Notes under the pieces: model-generated
What the model was told of the DNA's origin: nothing
What the model saw: the letters and a program-made list of their open reading frames with translations, nothing else
Databases searched by the model: none
Origin: DATFYI01 sp035315125
GTDB lineage: Bacteria > Chloroflexota > Anaerolineae > Anaerolineales > Anaerolineaceae
Reading direction: 5' to 3'
Assembly (NCBI GenBank): GCA_035315125.1
Contig: DATFYI010000042.1
Span: forward strand, 1-21,520
Length of the DNA: 21,520 nucleotides
Program-made: the position numbers and the translations under genes
Shown: piece after piece, positions 6,105 to 14,071 of the stretch
Position numbering within the stretch: the first letter of the stretch is position 1
Layout: every line of letters starts with the position of its first letter

Positions 6105-7019
6105 TTACTCGAAATAGCGCTTCGGCACCAGCAGGATGAGCGCCATGGCCGCCAGCAACAGGCCCGCCCCCAGCAGCCCGTAGGCGTTCAGCTCTTCGCG
6201 GAACATCAGCCAGGCCAGCACGGCCGCCGTGAGCGGCTCGCACATCGTCACGATGCTGGCCAGCGTGGCCGAGAGCGAGCGTATGCCCACCTGAAACAAT
6301 CCATAGCCCAGGGCGGTGGGGATGCAGCCCAGGTAGAGCAATATCAGCCAGCCGGTCGCCGGATAAGCCAGCGCCAGGCGGGTGGAAGAAGCACATACCA
6401 GTAAAAGCAGCGCCCCGGTTGCAAACGAGATGGTGCTGATTTGCAGGGGATGGTAGCTGCCGGTCAGCAGCCGCCCGCAAAACACAAACCCGGCGTAACC
6501 GGCGGCCGCCAGAAACGCCAGCCAGGCCCCGTACAGCGAGACGCTTCCGCCTTGCACCGGCTGCGACTGGAACGCCACCAGCAGGGCCGTCCCGCCGATG
6601 GCCGCCGCCAGGGCGATGAAGGTCATCAGGGTCAGGCGCTGGTGGCTGATCAGGGCCGAGAGCAGCGCCACGATCACCGGCGAGGCGCAAATGGCAATCA
6701 GGGTTGCAATGCTGACGCCCAGCCAGGCAATGGCGGCGATGTAACAGGCCTGCGAAAGCCCGATCAGGCAGCCCATCAGCATCATCAGCCCCAGGTCGCG
6801 GCGCTTGATCGAAAAGAAGCGCCGTCCCACGATGATCCCGCTGGCTAACGAGAAGACCGGAGTGGCAATCGCCAGCCGCAAGAAGGTCAGCGACAGGGCA
6901 TTGGTGCCGCCCAGGCCGTATAGAAAACGGTTGGCAACGCCCACCGTGCCCCAGGAAACCGAGGCGAAAACGATCAAAAAGAAGTCGAGATAAGAACTGC
7001 GTTGAGCAAACATAGCCAT
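6105..7019 (-). CDS. DMT-superfamily EamA transporter
   Basis: The 304-residue protein has ten hydrophobic segments arranged as two repeats of five, the hallmark of EamA/RhaT-type drug/metabolite exporters. The first helix (FLIVFASVSWGTVGVANRF) and the second-half helix (LGCIPTALGYGLFQVGI) carry the usual glycine and proline pattern, and the last helix ends in LLVPKRYFE. The family exports or imports small metabolites such as amino acids or sugars; the substrate cannot be read from sequence. AGGA lies six bases before the ATG at 7019, and a second in-frame ATG at 7013 is also acceptable. A 398-codon frame on the same strand is a shadow. The gene is divergent from the LLM oxidoreductase with 163 bases between them, and is high in GC like the chromosomal core. 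Confidence 0.93.
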   Translation of the reverse strand: MAMFAQRSSYLDFFLIVFASVSWGTVGVANRFLYGLGGTNALSLTFLRLAIATPVFSLASGIIVGRRFFSIKRRDLGLMMLMGCLIGLSQACYIAAIAWLGVSIATLIAICASPVIVALLSALISHQRLTLMTFIALAAAIGGTALLVAFQSQPVQGGSVSLYGAWLAFLAAAGYAGFVFCGRLLTGSYHPLQISTISFATGALLLLVCASSTRLALAYPATGWLILLYLGCIPTALGYGLFQVGIRSLSATLASIVTMCEPLTAAVLAWLMFREELNAYGLLGAGLLLAAMALILLVPKRYFE

Positions 7020-7182
7020 ATCCCTTCCTGATACCCAAATCGTGCGCTATAGAAATGACGGTTGAAAGGGCAGGATCAGGACGCACAAACCAACACAAGC
7101 CAGCAGATTGTATCAAAAATTACTGCCAATGCGGGGCTTCTCAGCCTGCGCATCTATTGGTATAGTTAGGATGAGGTGATCT

Positions 7183-8049
7183 ATGAGAATTGGCGTTGTA
7201 TTTCCCCAAACTGAGATCGGCAGCGACCCGGCTGTCATTCGCGATTACGCCCAGACCGCCGAAGGCCTGGGTTTCACCCACGTGCTGGCCTACGACCACG
7301 TGTTGGGCGCCAACCCGGACCGTCCCGGCGGCTGGAGCGGCCCTTATACCCACCTGACCCCTTTCCACGAAGTATTTGTGTTGTTCAGCTACCTGGCCGG
7401 CGTCACCCAAAAGTTGGAGCTGGCGACCGGCATCCTGATCCTGCCGCAGCGCCAGACTGCCCTGGTCGCCAAACAGGCCGCCTCGCTGGACGTGTTGAGC
7501 GGCGGCCGGCTGCGCCTGGGCGTGGGGTTGGGCTGGAACGAGGTCGAGTATATTGCCCTGAACGAAAACTTTCACAACCGCGGCAAGCGTATCGAGGAAC
7601 AGGTGCAAGTGCTGCGCCGCTTGTGGGTCGATCCGTTGGTCGACTTCAAAGGCAAGTGGCACACCATCCCGGATGCGGGTCTCAACCCGCTGCCGGTGCA
7701 ACGGCCCATCCCAATCTGGTTCGGCGGCAGCGTCGAGTCTGCCATCCGGCGCATCGCCCGATATGCGGACGGCTGGATGATGCAGCACCGCAGCGCCGCC
7801 CAGGCCAAACCCGACCTGGCCCTGCTCGACCGCTTCCTTGCAGAAGCCGGGCGCTCGCGTAGCGATTTCGGCCTGGAGCCGCGCCTTTCTTACGGCGCCG
7901 GCGATCCGAAAAGCTGGGAAAGGGACCTGCGCGACTGGCGGGCCGAGGGCGCCACACATCTTTCGTTTAACAGCATGAACAGCGGGCTAAAAACTCCCCA
8001 GGAGCATATCCAGGCCATCCAGAAATTCGCCCGGGTGGCCCTGCAATAG
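7183..8049 (+). CDS. LLM-class F420-dependent oxidoreductase
   Basis: The 288-residue TIM-barrel protein fits the luciferase-like, F420-dependent subgroup. It starts MRIGVVFPQTEIGSDPAVIR, and has AEGLGFTHVLAYDHVLG (second strand/helix with the DH pair), the flavin-region ATGILILPQRQTALVAKQ, the GGRLRLGVGLGWNEVEY turn, and PIPIWFGGSVESAIRRIARYADGW. These are the usual conserved blocks of the family, which reduces or oxidises diverse metabolites with F420 or FMN. The substrate is unknown. GAGGTGATC precedes the ATG at good spacing, and an extended -10-like TGGTATAGT sits at 7158-7166, implying a very short leader. It is convergent with the OsmC gene, ten bases away. F420 use suggests an Actinobacteria- or Chloroflexota-type host. 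Confidence 0.92.
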   Translation: MRIGVVFPQTEIGSDPAVIRDYAQTAEGLGFTHVLAYDHVLGANPDRPGGWSGPYTHLTPFHEVFVLFSYLAGVTQKLELATGILILPQRQTALVAKQAASLDVLSGGRLRLGVGLGWNEVEYIALNENFHNRGKRIEEQVQVLRRLWVDPLVDFKGKWHTIPDAGLNPLPVQRPIPIWFGGSVESAIRRIARYADGWMMQHRSAAQAKPDLALLDRFLAEAGRSRSDFGLEPRLSYGAGDPKSWERDLRDWRAEGATHLSFNSMNSGLKTPQEHIQAIQKFARVALQ

Positions 8050-8059
8050 AGAGCAAACC

Positions 8060-8455
8060 TCAGGCTATCACCTGGGTGCGCACGACAAAGCTGGGCGGGT
8101 TGTCGATGGTTTTTTTGACCTTACACTGCTCGGCCGAACGCACCAGGGCGTCGTAATAATTGGCAGGGAAAGTAGGCGGCACCTGGATCTCAATCTCGAT
8201 GCTGGCGACCATTCCGTTGGCCGGGTTGGTGGTCATGCGCTGGACCAGGCGGATGCCATCGGTGGACAGGTTGCGCTGCCGGCAAAAACCCAGCACATAT
8301 ATTCCGGCGCAGGTGCCCAGCGAGGCCAGGAAGAGCTGGAAAGGACTGGGGGCTGAGTTATCCCCGCCGGGTTTGGGCTGGTCGGTCTGTACGGTAAAGC
8401 CGTCAAAATGGGCGTCCACACGCTTTCCGCCCGGAAAATCGATGCTCATTTCCAT
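8060..8455 (-). CDS. OsmC/Ohr-family protein
   Basis: The 131-residue protein has the OsmC fold signature: FPGGKRVDAHFDGFTV, PSPFQLFLASLGTCAG with the first redox Cys at residue 49, and RSAEQCKVKKTI with the second at residue 111. In OsmC/Ohr proteins these two cysteines reduce organic hydroperoxides using dihydrolipoyl proteins or thiols. Most YhfA-like members are of uncharacterised function, and the sequence resembles that branch more than Ohr proper. GGAG lies 11 bases before the ATG at 8455; the ATG at 8449 is a weaker choice. A lipoamide dehydrogenase, a potential electron donor for Ohr enzymes, begins at 20978, but the distance gives no operon link. It is single-gene and convergent with the LLM gene. 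Confidence 0.9.
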   Translation of the reverse strand: MEMSIDFPGGKRVDAHFDGFTVQTDQPKPGGDNSAPSPFQLFLASLGTCAGIYVLGFCRQRNLSTDGIRLVQRMTTNPANGMVASIEIEIQVPPTFPANYYDALVRSAEQCKVKKTIDNPPSFVVRTQVIA

Positions 8456-8500
8456 ATTAATAGTTTCTCCATAATGTTCTTATTTTAATATCATTAAGGT

Positions 8501-8535
8501 TTATTCGTGCCATTCAACTTATTCGTCTTATTCGT
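8501..8535. repeat. Short direct repeats TTATTCGT x3
   Basis: TTATTCGT occurs at 8501-8508, 8519-8526 and 8528-8535, spaced 18 and 9 bases, in the AT-rich gap between OsmC (minus) and the Crp-like gene (plus). A related ATCTTCGTG follows at 8541. The phase suggests a small tandem array of nine-base units. The rest of 8456-8732 shows no gene. Confidence 0.45.
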
Positions 8536-8732
8536 GATTGATCTTCGTGATTAATCCTCGATTTTCAATATTTAGATGTTATAGCCGCATTTAGGTTACA
8601 TTTCTGGTGTTGAATTGCACTATTTTGGCTATTACGCAGCTCGTTTCGACTGCTTTTCGGATGATGAACGTTCAACGCTTTTAGGATGTTTGCCACTACA
8701 AAGGAAGCCCGCCTGTCGTTAACATAGTTACA

Positions 8733-9233
8733 ATGTTCCGACTGGATTTATCTTCACTGGATTTATTTAAAGGTCTCGATTTCCAACAGATTAAGCTGCT
8801 GAATTCGACCTGGGAATTTTGCCACTTTCCGGAAAATAAGGTGATTTTCTTGCAAGGCCAAACAGCGGATTTTCTGTACGCATTGACTTGTGGCGCAGTG
8901 GATGTACAATTCAAACCGTACGATGGCCCGCCGATGGTGGTAGCGCACATCCGGCCGGGTGGAGTTTTTGGCTGGTCGGCAGCACTGGGGAGGGAAAGCT
9001 ACACTTCAGCCGCAATTGCCATTGAAGAAAGCCAGGCTTACCGGGTCAGCTATACCCAATTGCATCGATTGTGTTCTGAGCACCCGGATACCGGCATGAT
9101 TCTGCTGGACCGGCTGGCTGGCGCAATTGCAGAACGTCTGGACAGCACCCATGCCAAGATTTATGCAATCCTCCAGCAGGGGATCGATCTGAATAAAGAT
9201 TGCAACAGGAAGGTTCAAACCCATGGCGGATAA
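8733..9233 (+). CDS. Crp-like cyclic-nucleotide-binding-fold protein without HTH
   Basis: The 166-residue protein covers only the sensor domain of a Crp/Fnr protein: FPENKVIFLQGQTADFLYAL (the strands before the loop), then the phosphate-cassette region RPGGVFGWSAALGRESYTSA, and a C-helix (CSEHPDTGMILLDRLAGAIAERL). No winged helix follows. In true cAMP/cGMP binders the cassette reads FGE and has an Arg; here FGW is found and the Arg is absent, so it probably binds another ligand or none. The extreme C-terminus has a Cys (NKDCNRK). No Shine-Dalgarno is seen, so the start or leaderless translation is uncertain. The stop overlaps the start of the NifU-like gene by 11 bases, implying translational coupling and a shared function, for example redox or iron-sulfur status sensing. 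Confidence 0.85.
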   Translation: MFRLDLSSLDLFKGLDFQQIKLLNSTWEFCHFPENKVIFLQGQTADFLYALTCGAVDVQFKPYDGPPMVVAHIRPGGVFGWSAALGRESYTSAAIAIEESQAYRVSYTQLHRLCSEHPDTGMILLDRLAGAIAERLDSTHAKIYAILQQGIDLNKDCNRKVQTHGG

Positions 9234-9474
9234 TGGCCTGTCGTTTTCAAAATCGGAACAAATGAAGGGATTAATCGAGCAACTGGACGCCTACATCAGT
9301 CATTACCACGGCGGATCGGTCGAGCTGATCTCGTTTGATGGAAAAACTCTCAAAGTGCACCTGGGTGGCGCCTGCCTGGGCTGCCCGTTATCCCCGGTGA
9401 CCTTACACGGCTGGGTAGAGGGCACGGTACGGCAGTTCTTCCCGGATATCGAGCGGGTCGAAGCGGTGCTCTAG
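9223..9474 (+). CDS. NifU C-terminal-domain (Nfu-type) iron-sulfur scaffold protein
   Basis: The 83-residue protein is a single NifU-C domain with the diagnostic CxxC, LGGACLGCPLSPVTLHGWVE (Cys 51 and 54), which holds a bridging [4Fe-4S] cluster in Nfu proteins that deliver clusters to target enzymes. The length matches the free-standing domain. Its start lies inside the preceding gene, in another frame, and its tail ends one base from the convergent gene at 9476. Pairing with an HTH-less Crp-like sensor is unusual and may mean that cluster delivery is regulated by a small molecule, but this is inference. No other iron-sulfur biogenesis gene is in the window. Confidence 0.92.
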   Translation: MADNGLSFSKSEQMKGLIEQLDAYISHYHGGSVELISFDGKTLKVHLGGACLGCPLSPVTLHGWVEGTVRQFFPDIERVEAVL

Positions 9475-9475
9475 C

Positions 9476-10252
9476 CTATTTAATCCGGTTCTTTTCAGTC
9501 TGTTGTTCCCATTCGCTGACAGCAGAACGAATGGCGGCCTGGATTTGCGGATCCGGTACGGCATCGATGCCCGGAAATTGATCCTGGCCGATCCAAACAA
9601 TGACGCCATGACGCAGGTCTTCTGATAAACGGATACCCTTGCCATCCAGCGGGGTGCCCGGCAGTTTTTCCTGCAAGATGTCATTAATCTGCATGACGAT
9701 GCTTTTGGCGGGTAGTGGTTTTACATCCTGGATTGCGGCTGCATCTACCAGTACCAGCGAAGGCAGCGGCCCGCTCCCGCCTGGGCGGGAACTGGCCTGA
9801 ACGGGTTGGGCGGGCTGTCCGGGCGCGGGAGTGAGACGAGCTGCGGCAGGCAAGGCTTCGGGCGGTTGCGCGGTGCCATCCGATTCGATGGGGGTGACCC
9901 TGGGCAGCGGCTGGGTGATCAATTCGCCTTCACTGCGCATCCAGGCGGCCCACTCAGGCAGCAGTTTTACCAATTCCTGGCGCTGGATGGGGGAAAGTGT
10001 TTTCGTGCTGGTATAGGTCTTTCCTCCCATCTCGACTAATAAATTCCCATTCATGCGGTCGCGCGAAAAACGCAGAATTTCGCGCGAATTCTGATTGGCT
10101 TCGTTTGCAGCTTTTTTTGAGACGGGCTTATGCTCGGTTTCGGATGTTTGTTTTTGGCGGTCGACCAACCATAAACAAACCAGCGCTCCGCCAACAAAGC
10201 CGACGGAGACAAATAAAGCTGCAAGCAGTAACTGGCTTCCTAGAGCTGGCAT
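9476..10252 (-). CDS. Membrane-anchored hypothetical protein
   Basis: I do not recognise this 258-residue protein. One hydrophobic segment at about 7-31 (LLLAALFVSVGFVGGALVCLWLV) acts as an uncleaved anchor. A polar stretch follows, then a compact region (about 55-112) with LLVEMGGKTYTSTKTLSPIQRQELVKLLPEW, and a Pro/Ala/Gly-rich linker (about 113-165). A C-terminal domain (about 168-250) contains SIVMQINDILQEKLPGTPLDGKGIRL and VIVWIGQDQFPGIDAVPDPQI. The layout suggests a peripheral protein facing one side of the membrane with two small modules. The ATG begins two bases after the mutM stop, so the two are translated from one message. There is no catalytic motif, and the link to DNA repair is only by position. 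Confidence 0.85.
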   Translation of the reverse strand: MPALGSQLLLAALFVSVGFVGGALVCLWLVDRQKQTSETEHKPVSKKAANEANQNSREILRFSRDRMNGNLLVEMGGKTYTSTKTLSPIQRQELVKLLPEWAAWMRSEGELITQPLPRVTPIESDGTAQPPEALPAAARLTPAPGQPAQPVQASSRPGGSGPLPSLVLVDAAAIQDVKPLPAKSIVMQINDILQEKLPGTPLDGKGIRLSEDLRHGVIVWIGQDQFPGIDAVPDPQIQAAIRSAVSEWEQQTEKNRIK

Positions 10253-10254
10253 AA

Positions 10255-11115
10255 TTACACCTCACCTGAAACGACAAAATCCGCCGGTTGGCAAACGGGG
10301 CAAAAATGCGTACCCCGCTGGCCGACTAACCGGCGCTCAATCGGGTGACCACAAACCGGGCACGGCTTTCCGGCCCGACCGTAAACGCGAAACGTGTTTT
10401 GAAAATTACCCCCGCGATAAACCCAATCAAAGCTGGCGCCATTATGGCTTATCCCGGATTGGAGCACTGTGCGGATGGCCTGCCAAAGGCGCTCAGCCTG
10501 ATCCATCGAGAGCTGATCTGAGATCTGGCAAGGGTGAATACCGGCCAGATGCAGCGCTTCATCAGTGTAGATATTTCCCAAACCAGCCAGAAAGCTCTGA
10601 TCGAGCAGCAGCGGTTTGAGCTGGCGGTGTTTTTTTTGCAGGCGTGCATAAAACTCCCGGGCGGTAAAATCCGCTGAGAGCGGCTCCGGACCCAGCTCGC
10701 CCAGGACGGTTTGCGGGTCGGATGTAAGCCATATCCGGCCAAATTTACGCGTATCATTAAATGCCAGACGGAGATTGTTGTCGCACAAAAGAACAAGCCG
10801 GTCATGCTCCAGCAGCGGCTGCGGTTGGCCTTGAGCGTCGCTAGCCTGCTCCACACGTAGATCGCCGCTCATACGCAGGTGCACCAGCAGCGTGTCGCGG
10901 CTGAGCTGAGCCACGATAAATTTGCCGCGCCGGGTGATATCCTGAAACGCCTGGCCGGCGATGCGAGCCAAAAATTCAGCTGGCGCCGGTTCGCACAGGC
11001 TGCGCTCCCATAACAGACGGGCAGACAGGATCGTCCGGCCGGTCAGGGCGGGAGCATTACGGCCCCCCTGCCGGAGAGCAGCGCTGATGGTTTCTACTTC
11101 TGGCAGCTCAGGCAT
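10255..11115 (-). CDS. mutM: Formamidopyrimidine-DNA glycosylase (Fpg/MutM)
   Basis: This base-excision repair enzyme removes 8-oxoguanine and formamidopyrimidines and cleaves the abasic site. The 286-residue protein starts MPELPEVETI, giving the catalytic Pro and Glu after Met removal. TRRGKFIV holds the beta-loop Lys (65), HLRMSGDL is conserved, and SFDWVYRGGNFQNTFRVYGR precedes the C-terminal zinc finger with Cys 252, 255, 272 and 275 and the essential Arg 267 (GQRGTHFCPVC). The length is slightly above the usual 270-275. It starts two bases after the prs stop and is followed two bases later by the anchored hypothetical, within the long minus-strand run. Eukaryotic-type OGG1 is ruled out by the fold. 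Confidence 0.97.
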   Translation of the reverse strand: MPELPEVETISAALRQGGRNAPALTGRTILSARLLWERSLCEPAPAEFLARIAGQAFQDITRRGKFIVAQLSRDTLLVHLRMSGDLRVEQASDAQGQPQPLLEHDRLVLLCDNNLRLAFNDTRKFGRIWLTSDPQTVLGELGPEPLSADFTAREFYARLQKKHRQLKPLLLDQSFLAGLGNIYTDEALHLAGIHPCQISDQLSMDQAERLWQAIRTVLQSGISHNGASFDWVYRGGNFQNTFRVYGRAGKPCPVCGHPIERRLVGQRGTHFCPVCQPADFVVSGEV

Positions 11116-11117
11116 GT

Positions 11118-12110
11118 CTACTCATTGAACATTTCTCCAACGCTGCGGCCCTCATTGGCGCGCAGGATCACTTCGCCTAACAGGCTGGCAACCGATAGCA
11201 CGGTCAAGCGGTCGCCAAAATGGGCGCACTTTTCAGGACTGATCGGCACAGTATCGGTGGTGACATATTCCTTCACCGGTAAAGCTCCCAGACGCTCTGC
11301 CGCATTCAGCGATAAGATCGGATGCACAAAGACCATATAAACGTCCCTGGCGCCGCGTTCTTTGACCAGGTTGACTGTCTGGACCATCGAACCGCCGGTA
11401 TCTACCTCATCATCGACAATGATCACGTCACGATCGTTGACATCGCCAATCAAGGTCAAAGCCTGCACCTTTGTCTCGAGTTGAGAACGGCGCTTCTCGG
11501 TAAAAGCCAGCGGCGTATTCATTTCAGCGGCAAAGTTGCGGGCTTTCTTGGCAAATCCGAGATCGGCGGTGACTACAACCGGGTTGTACATTTTATTCTC
11601 GAGTGATTTCAGGTAATCGATCAAGATGTAAAAAGCGGTGAGCACATCCCCGGCAATGGAGAAGAAACCCTGGATCTGACCGGCGTGCAGATCCAGCGTA
11701 ACGTAACGGTCTGCGCCGGCAATTTCGATCATATCGGCTACCAGGCGGGCGGTAATCGGAATACGCGGCTGATCCTTCTTATCGGAACGGGCATAGCACA
11801 GGTAAGGCACAACCGCAGTGACCCGCGAAGCAGAGTCGAGCCGCAGAGTTTGCAAGATAATCAACAACTCCATCAAGTTGCGGTGCACCGGGGCCGAGGT
11901 GGTCTGGATGACAAAGCAGTCCTGGCCCCGCACGCTGGTATGCAGTTTAACAAACAAATTATCGTTTGGATAAACTACCAGATCACGGCCGCACAAGGGA
12001 ACACTTAAATAATTGGCTATCCGGGCGGCTAATTCCGGGCAAGATGTACCGGTGTAGAGTTTCACATCCCCGTACATCATACGTTCATGGCGTTGATAAG
12101 ATACTGGCAT
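11118..12110 (-). CDS. prs: Ribose-phosphate pyrophosphokinase (PRPP synthetase), divergent
   Basis: The enzyme makes PRPP from ribose 5-phosphate and ATP for purine, pyrimidine, NAD, His and Trp synthesis. The 330-residue protein keeps PVHRNLMELLIILQTLRL, the RIPITARLVADM block, the catalytic-His block LHAGQIQGFF, the flexible-loop region around ALTLIGDVNDRDVI, and the PRPP loop VDDEVDTGGSM. Unusual points: the FSDGE ATP-binding motif is replaced by YPNDN; SPDxGG in the ribose-binding loop becomes TADLGFAKKAR; and YARQDR becomes YARSDKKD, closer to eukaryotic/archaeal forms. It may therefore be a non-standard or regulatory-variant PRPP synthetase. GGAAGGT lies seven bases before the ATG at 12110; ATGs at residues 11 and 12 would give a 319-320-residue protein nearer to the usual length. 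Its neighbours mutM and the GNAT gene are on the same message. Confidence 0.9.
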   Translation of the reverse strand: MPVSYQRHERMMYGDVKLYTGTSCPELAARIANYLSVPLCGRDLVVYPNDNLFVKLHTSVRGQDCFVIQTTSAPVHRNLMELLIILQTLRLDSASRVTAVVPYLCYARSDKKDQPRIPITARLVADMIEIAGADRYVTLDLHAGQIQGFFSIAGDVLTAFYILIDYLKSLENKMYNPVVVTADLGFAKKARNFAAEMNTPLAFTEKRRSQLETKVQALTLIGDVNDRDVIIVDDEVDTGGSMVQTVNLVKERGARDVYMVFVHPILSLNAAERLGALPVKEYVTTDTVPISPEKCAHFGDRLTVLSVASLLGEVILRANEGRSVGEMFNE

Positions 12111-12129
12111 AGTCTTTACCTTCCGCTAG

Positions 12130-12672
12130 CTAATCTACATTTTCTTGCCATTCCGAATGCAGGATGCTCATTAATAATACATCGATATAGCCATTATCCT
12201 GGAAACGGGCCTGGCGCATTTTTCCTTCATGGATAAACCCGGCGTGCTCGTAGGCACGGATGGCACGGGGATTGTTTTCGTCGACCCGCAAGAAAATACG
12301 GTTCAAGTTCAAATCGCAGAAAGCGTGCCTTACCATTAGCTGGATGGCTTCCCGACCGTAACCCCGGTTCCAAAAACGCTTTTCGCCGATGAAAATTCCG
12401 ATCTCGGCGCTGCGCTCCCGCCAATCGATCCTCAGCAAAGACATGTTGCCGATTGGCTGCCAATCCTCGGCAATTGCGATCTCAATGACCAAAATGTGTT
12501 CTTCGGCGGGCAGCGCGAGCATCTTCTCAAACCACTGTTCTTCTTCCGCCCCGGATAGGGTTTCTCTCGGGCTCAGATGAACATAGACCTCGGGATCGTT
12601 CAGCCAGGCAACAAAGCGCGGGATGTCTTCACGCTCTGCACTTCTCAATCGGATCCTTTTGCCAAAAATCAT
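12130..12672 (-). CDS. GNAT-family N-acetyltransferase (RimJ/RimL-like)
   Basis: This 180-residue GNAT protein has the RimL-type order: KRIRLRSAEREDIPRFVAWL (first helix and strand), FFMF-like core with EIGIFIGEKRFWNRGYG, and the acetyl-CoA loop within KRFWNRGYGREAIQ. It then continues with LNRIFLRVDENNPRAIRAYEHAGF and ends near the HEGKMRQARFQDNGYIDVL block. Members acetylate ribosomal-protein N-termini, polyamines or drugs; the substrate here is unknown. AAGGAAA is six bases before the ATG, and the start is 11 bases after the aspS stop. The Trp and Tyr in WNRGYG are typical of the RimJ/L branch, but a position in a tRNA-synthetase/prs operon does not specify the target. Good certainty for the family, low for the substrate. 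Confidence 0.93.
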   Translation of the reverse strand: MIFGKRIRLRSAEREDIPRFVAWLNDPEVYVHLSPRETLSGAEEEQWFEKMLALPAEEHILVIEIAIAEDWQPIGNMSLLRIDWRERSAEIGIFIGEKRFWNRGYGREAIQLMVRHAFCDLNLNRIFLRVDENNPRAIRAYEHAGFIHEGKMRQARFQDNGYIDVLLMSILHSEWQENVD

Positions 12673-12683
12673 GCCGGCTTTCC

Positions 12684-14003
12684 TTATGGGATCAAACGGG
12701 TGGGCCCACGGAACAAGAAGACTGCCTCACGAATATTGTTCAAACCGATCAATACCATCAAAACACGGCTCAAGCCAAGACCCAAACCGCCGTGCGGTGG
12801 GCAGCCATAACGGAAGAAATCCAGGTAGAATTGCATCGGTTCCAGACGCAGCCCCTTTTCCTGCGCCTGCTGTACCAACACATCGTAGCGGTGTTCGCGC
12901 TGGGCGCCGGTGGTAACTTCAAGCCCATTGGCGATCAGGTCAAAGCTGCGGGTCAAATTCGGATTGTCAGGGTGGCGCATGTGATAGAACGGGCGCACAG
13001 TGACCGGCCAATCGGTTAAGAAGACAAAGTCGTGGTTGTAGGTCTCTTTGATATATTGGCCCAACAGCCGTTCCCCGCCCGGGTCGATGTCGCCTTTCTT
13101 TTCAGGAGGCAGGGCATACTGCTTTTCCTTTAAGATGCGATAGGCCTCTGACATGGTCAGGCGCGGGAAGGGCACGGTCGGGACTTCGATATCGTGTCCA
13201 AACAAGGCCTTGATTTCTTCAGCATGTTTGTCTTTCACCTGCTGGTAAACGTATTGCAGCCAGCGTTCCTGGAAAGCCATCACATCTTCATGGCTCTCGA
13301 TCCACGACATCTCCATATCCACGCTGGTAAATTCGGTCATGTGGCGTGAAGTGAAGGAAGGATCGGCGCGGAAGGCCGGCCCGATTTCAAAAACGCGCTC
13401 AAAACCGGCTGCCATGGCCATTTGTTTGTAATGCTGCGGTGACTGCGCCAGATAGGCCTTGCGGTCAAAGTAAGGCAATTCAAATAGCTCGGCGCCGCCT
13501 TCGCTCGGGGCGCCTTCCAGTTTAGGGGAATTAATTTCGATGAAGTTATGCTTCAGCCAGTACTCACGCATGGCCATTTCCATGGTGGTCTGCACCTTGA
13601 AAATGAGCACATTTGAAGCTCTGCGCAAATCCAGAAAACGCCAGTCCAGGCGAAAATCCAGGATGGGTAAAGTTTCTGCGAAAGGATCAAACGGCAGAGG
13701 TGAGGCAGCCAGATTATCCAGGCGCACATCCGCCAATTGGACTTCAAGGCCGCCCAATTTGACGATTGGATTATCCAGAACCAGGCCGGTGATGGTCAGG
13801 TTGCTCTCGCTGGTGAGAGAGGAGATTTTTTCGGCCAGGGCAGGATCATTTTTCTTCTCAAAAACTACCTGTGCAGAACCGGTCAAATCTCGCAAGATCA
13901 AAAATTGCATTTTCTTTTGATCGCGCAAGGTTTGCAAAAAACCCTGGATCTTGACGGTTTGACCAATTGCCTGGCGCAGGCTTCCGATGGGCGTACGTTC
14001 CAT
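12684..14003 (-). CDS. aspS: Archaeal-type aspartate--tRNA ligase (class II)
   Basis: The product of 439 residues is a class II aminoacyl-tRNA synthetase with an N-terminal OB anticodon-binding domain (VKIQGFLQTLRDQKKMQFL) and a catalytic core: FIEINSPKLEGAPSEGGAELF, motif 2 FEIGPAFRADPSFTSRHMTEF split by RHMTE, the GAQREHRYDVL block, and motif 3 GLGLGLSRVLM. The ending FLFRGPTRLIP and the absence of the bacterial GAD insert (lengths of ~590) show the short archaeal/eukaryal type, which often also charges tRNA-Asn. An earlier TTG at 14012 lies one base from AGGAGA, so the ATG at 14003, ten bases after AGGAG, is preferred. A promoter overlaps the end of meaB. Whether it is discriminating needs the anticodon-domain residues; I cannot decide that here. 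Confidence 0.92.
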   Translation of the reverse strand: MERTPIGSLRQAIGQTVKIQGFLQTLRDQKKMQFLILRDLTGSAQVVFEKKNDPALAEKISSLTSESNLTITGLVLDNPIVKLGGLEVQLADVRLDNLAASPLPFDPFAETLPILDFRLDWRFLDLRRASNVLIFKVQTTMEMAMREYWLKHNFIEINSPKLEGAPSEGGAELFELPYFDRKAYLAQSPQHYKQMAMAAGFERVFEIGPAFRADPSFTSRHMTEFTSVDMEMSWIESHEDVMAFQERWLQYVYQQVKDKHAEEIKALFGHDIEVPTVPFPRLTMSEAYRILKEKQYALPPEKKGDIDPGGERLLGQYIKETYNHDFVFLTDWPVTVRPFYHMRHPDNPNLTRSFDLIANGLEVTTGAQREHRYDVLVQQAQEKGLRLEPMQFYLDFFRYGCPPHGGLGLGLSRVLMVLIGLNNIREAVFLFRGPTRLIP

Positions 14004-14042
14004 GTTCTTCAATCTCCTAAAAATAATAATTGCATTGCTATG

Positions 14043-14071
14043 ATTATGCCGTATTATGATGCGGGTTGCAA
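14043..14071 (-). promoter_or_regulatory. Promoter of the aspS-prs-mutM run
   Basis: On the minus strand TTGCAA (14066-14071) is 17 bases from CATAAT (14043-14048), overlapping the meaB stop codon at 14054-14056. It would let aspS and the genes behind it be expressed separately from the B12 genes upstream. Confidence 0.5.

Noticed and set aside
5920..7116. 398-codon open frame on the minus strand
   Set aside because: It overlaps the EamA transporter in another frame of the same strand, has arginine/histidine/alanine-rich composition without membrane pattern, and is explained as a high-GC shadow.
7141..7959. 272-codon open frame on the minus strand
   Set aside because: It is antisense to the LLM oxidoreductase, whose family blocks are unmistakable; its own sequence has low-complexity Gln/Ala/Val content.
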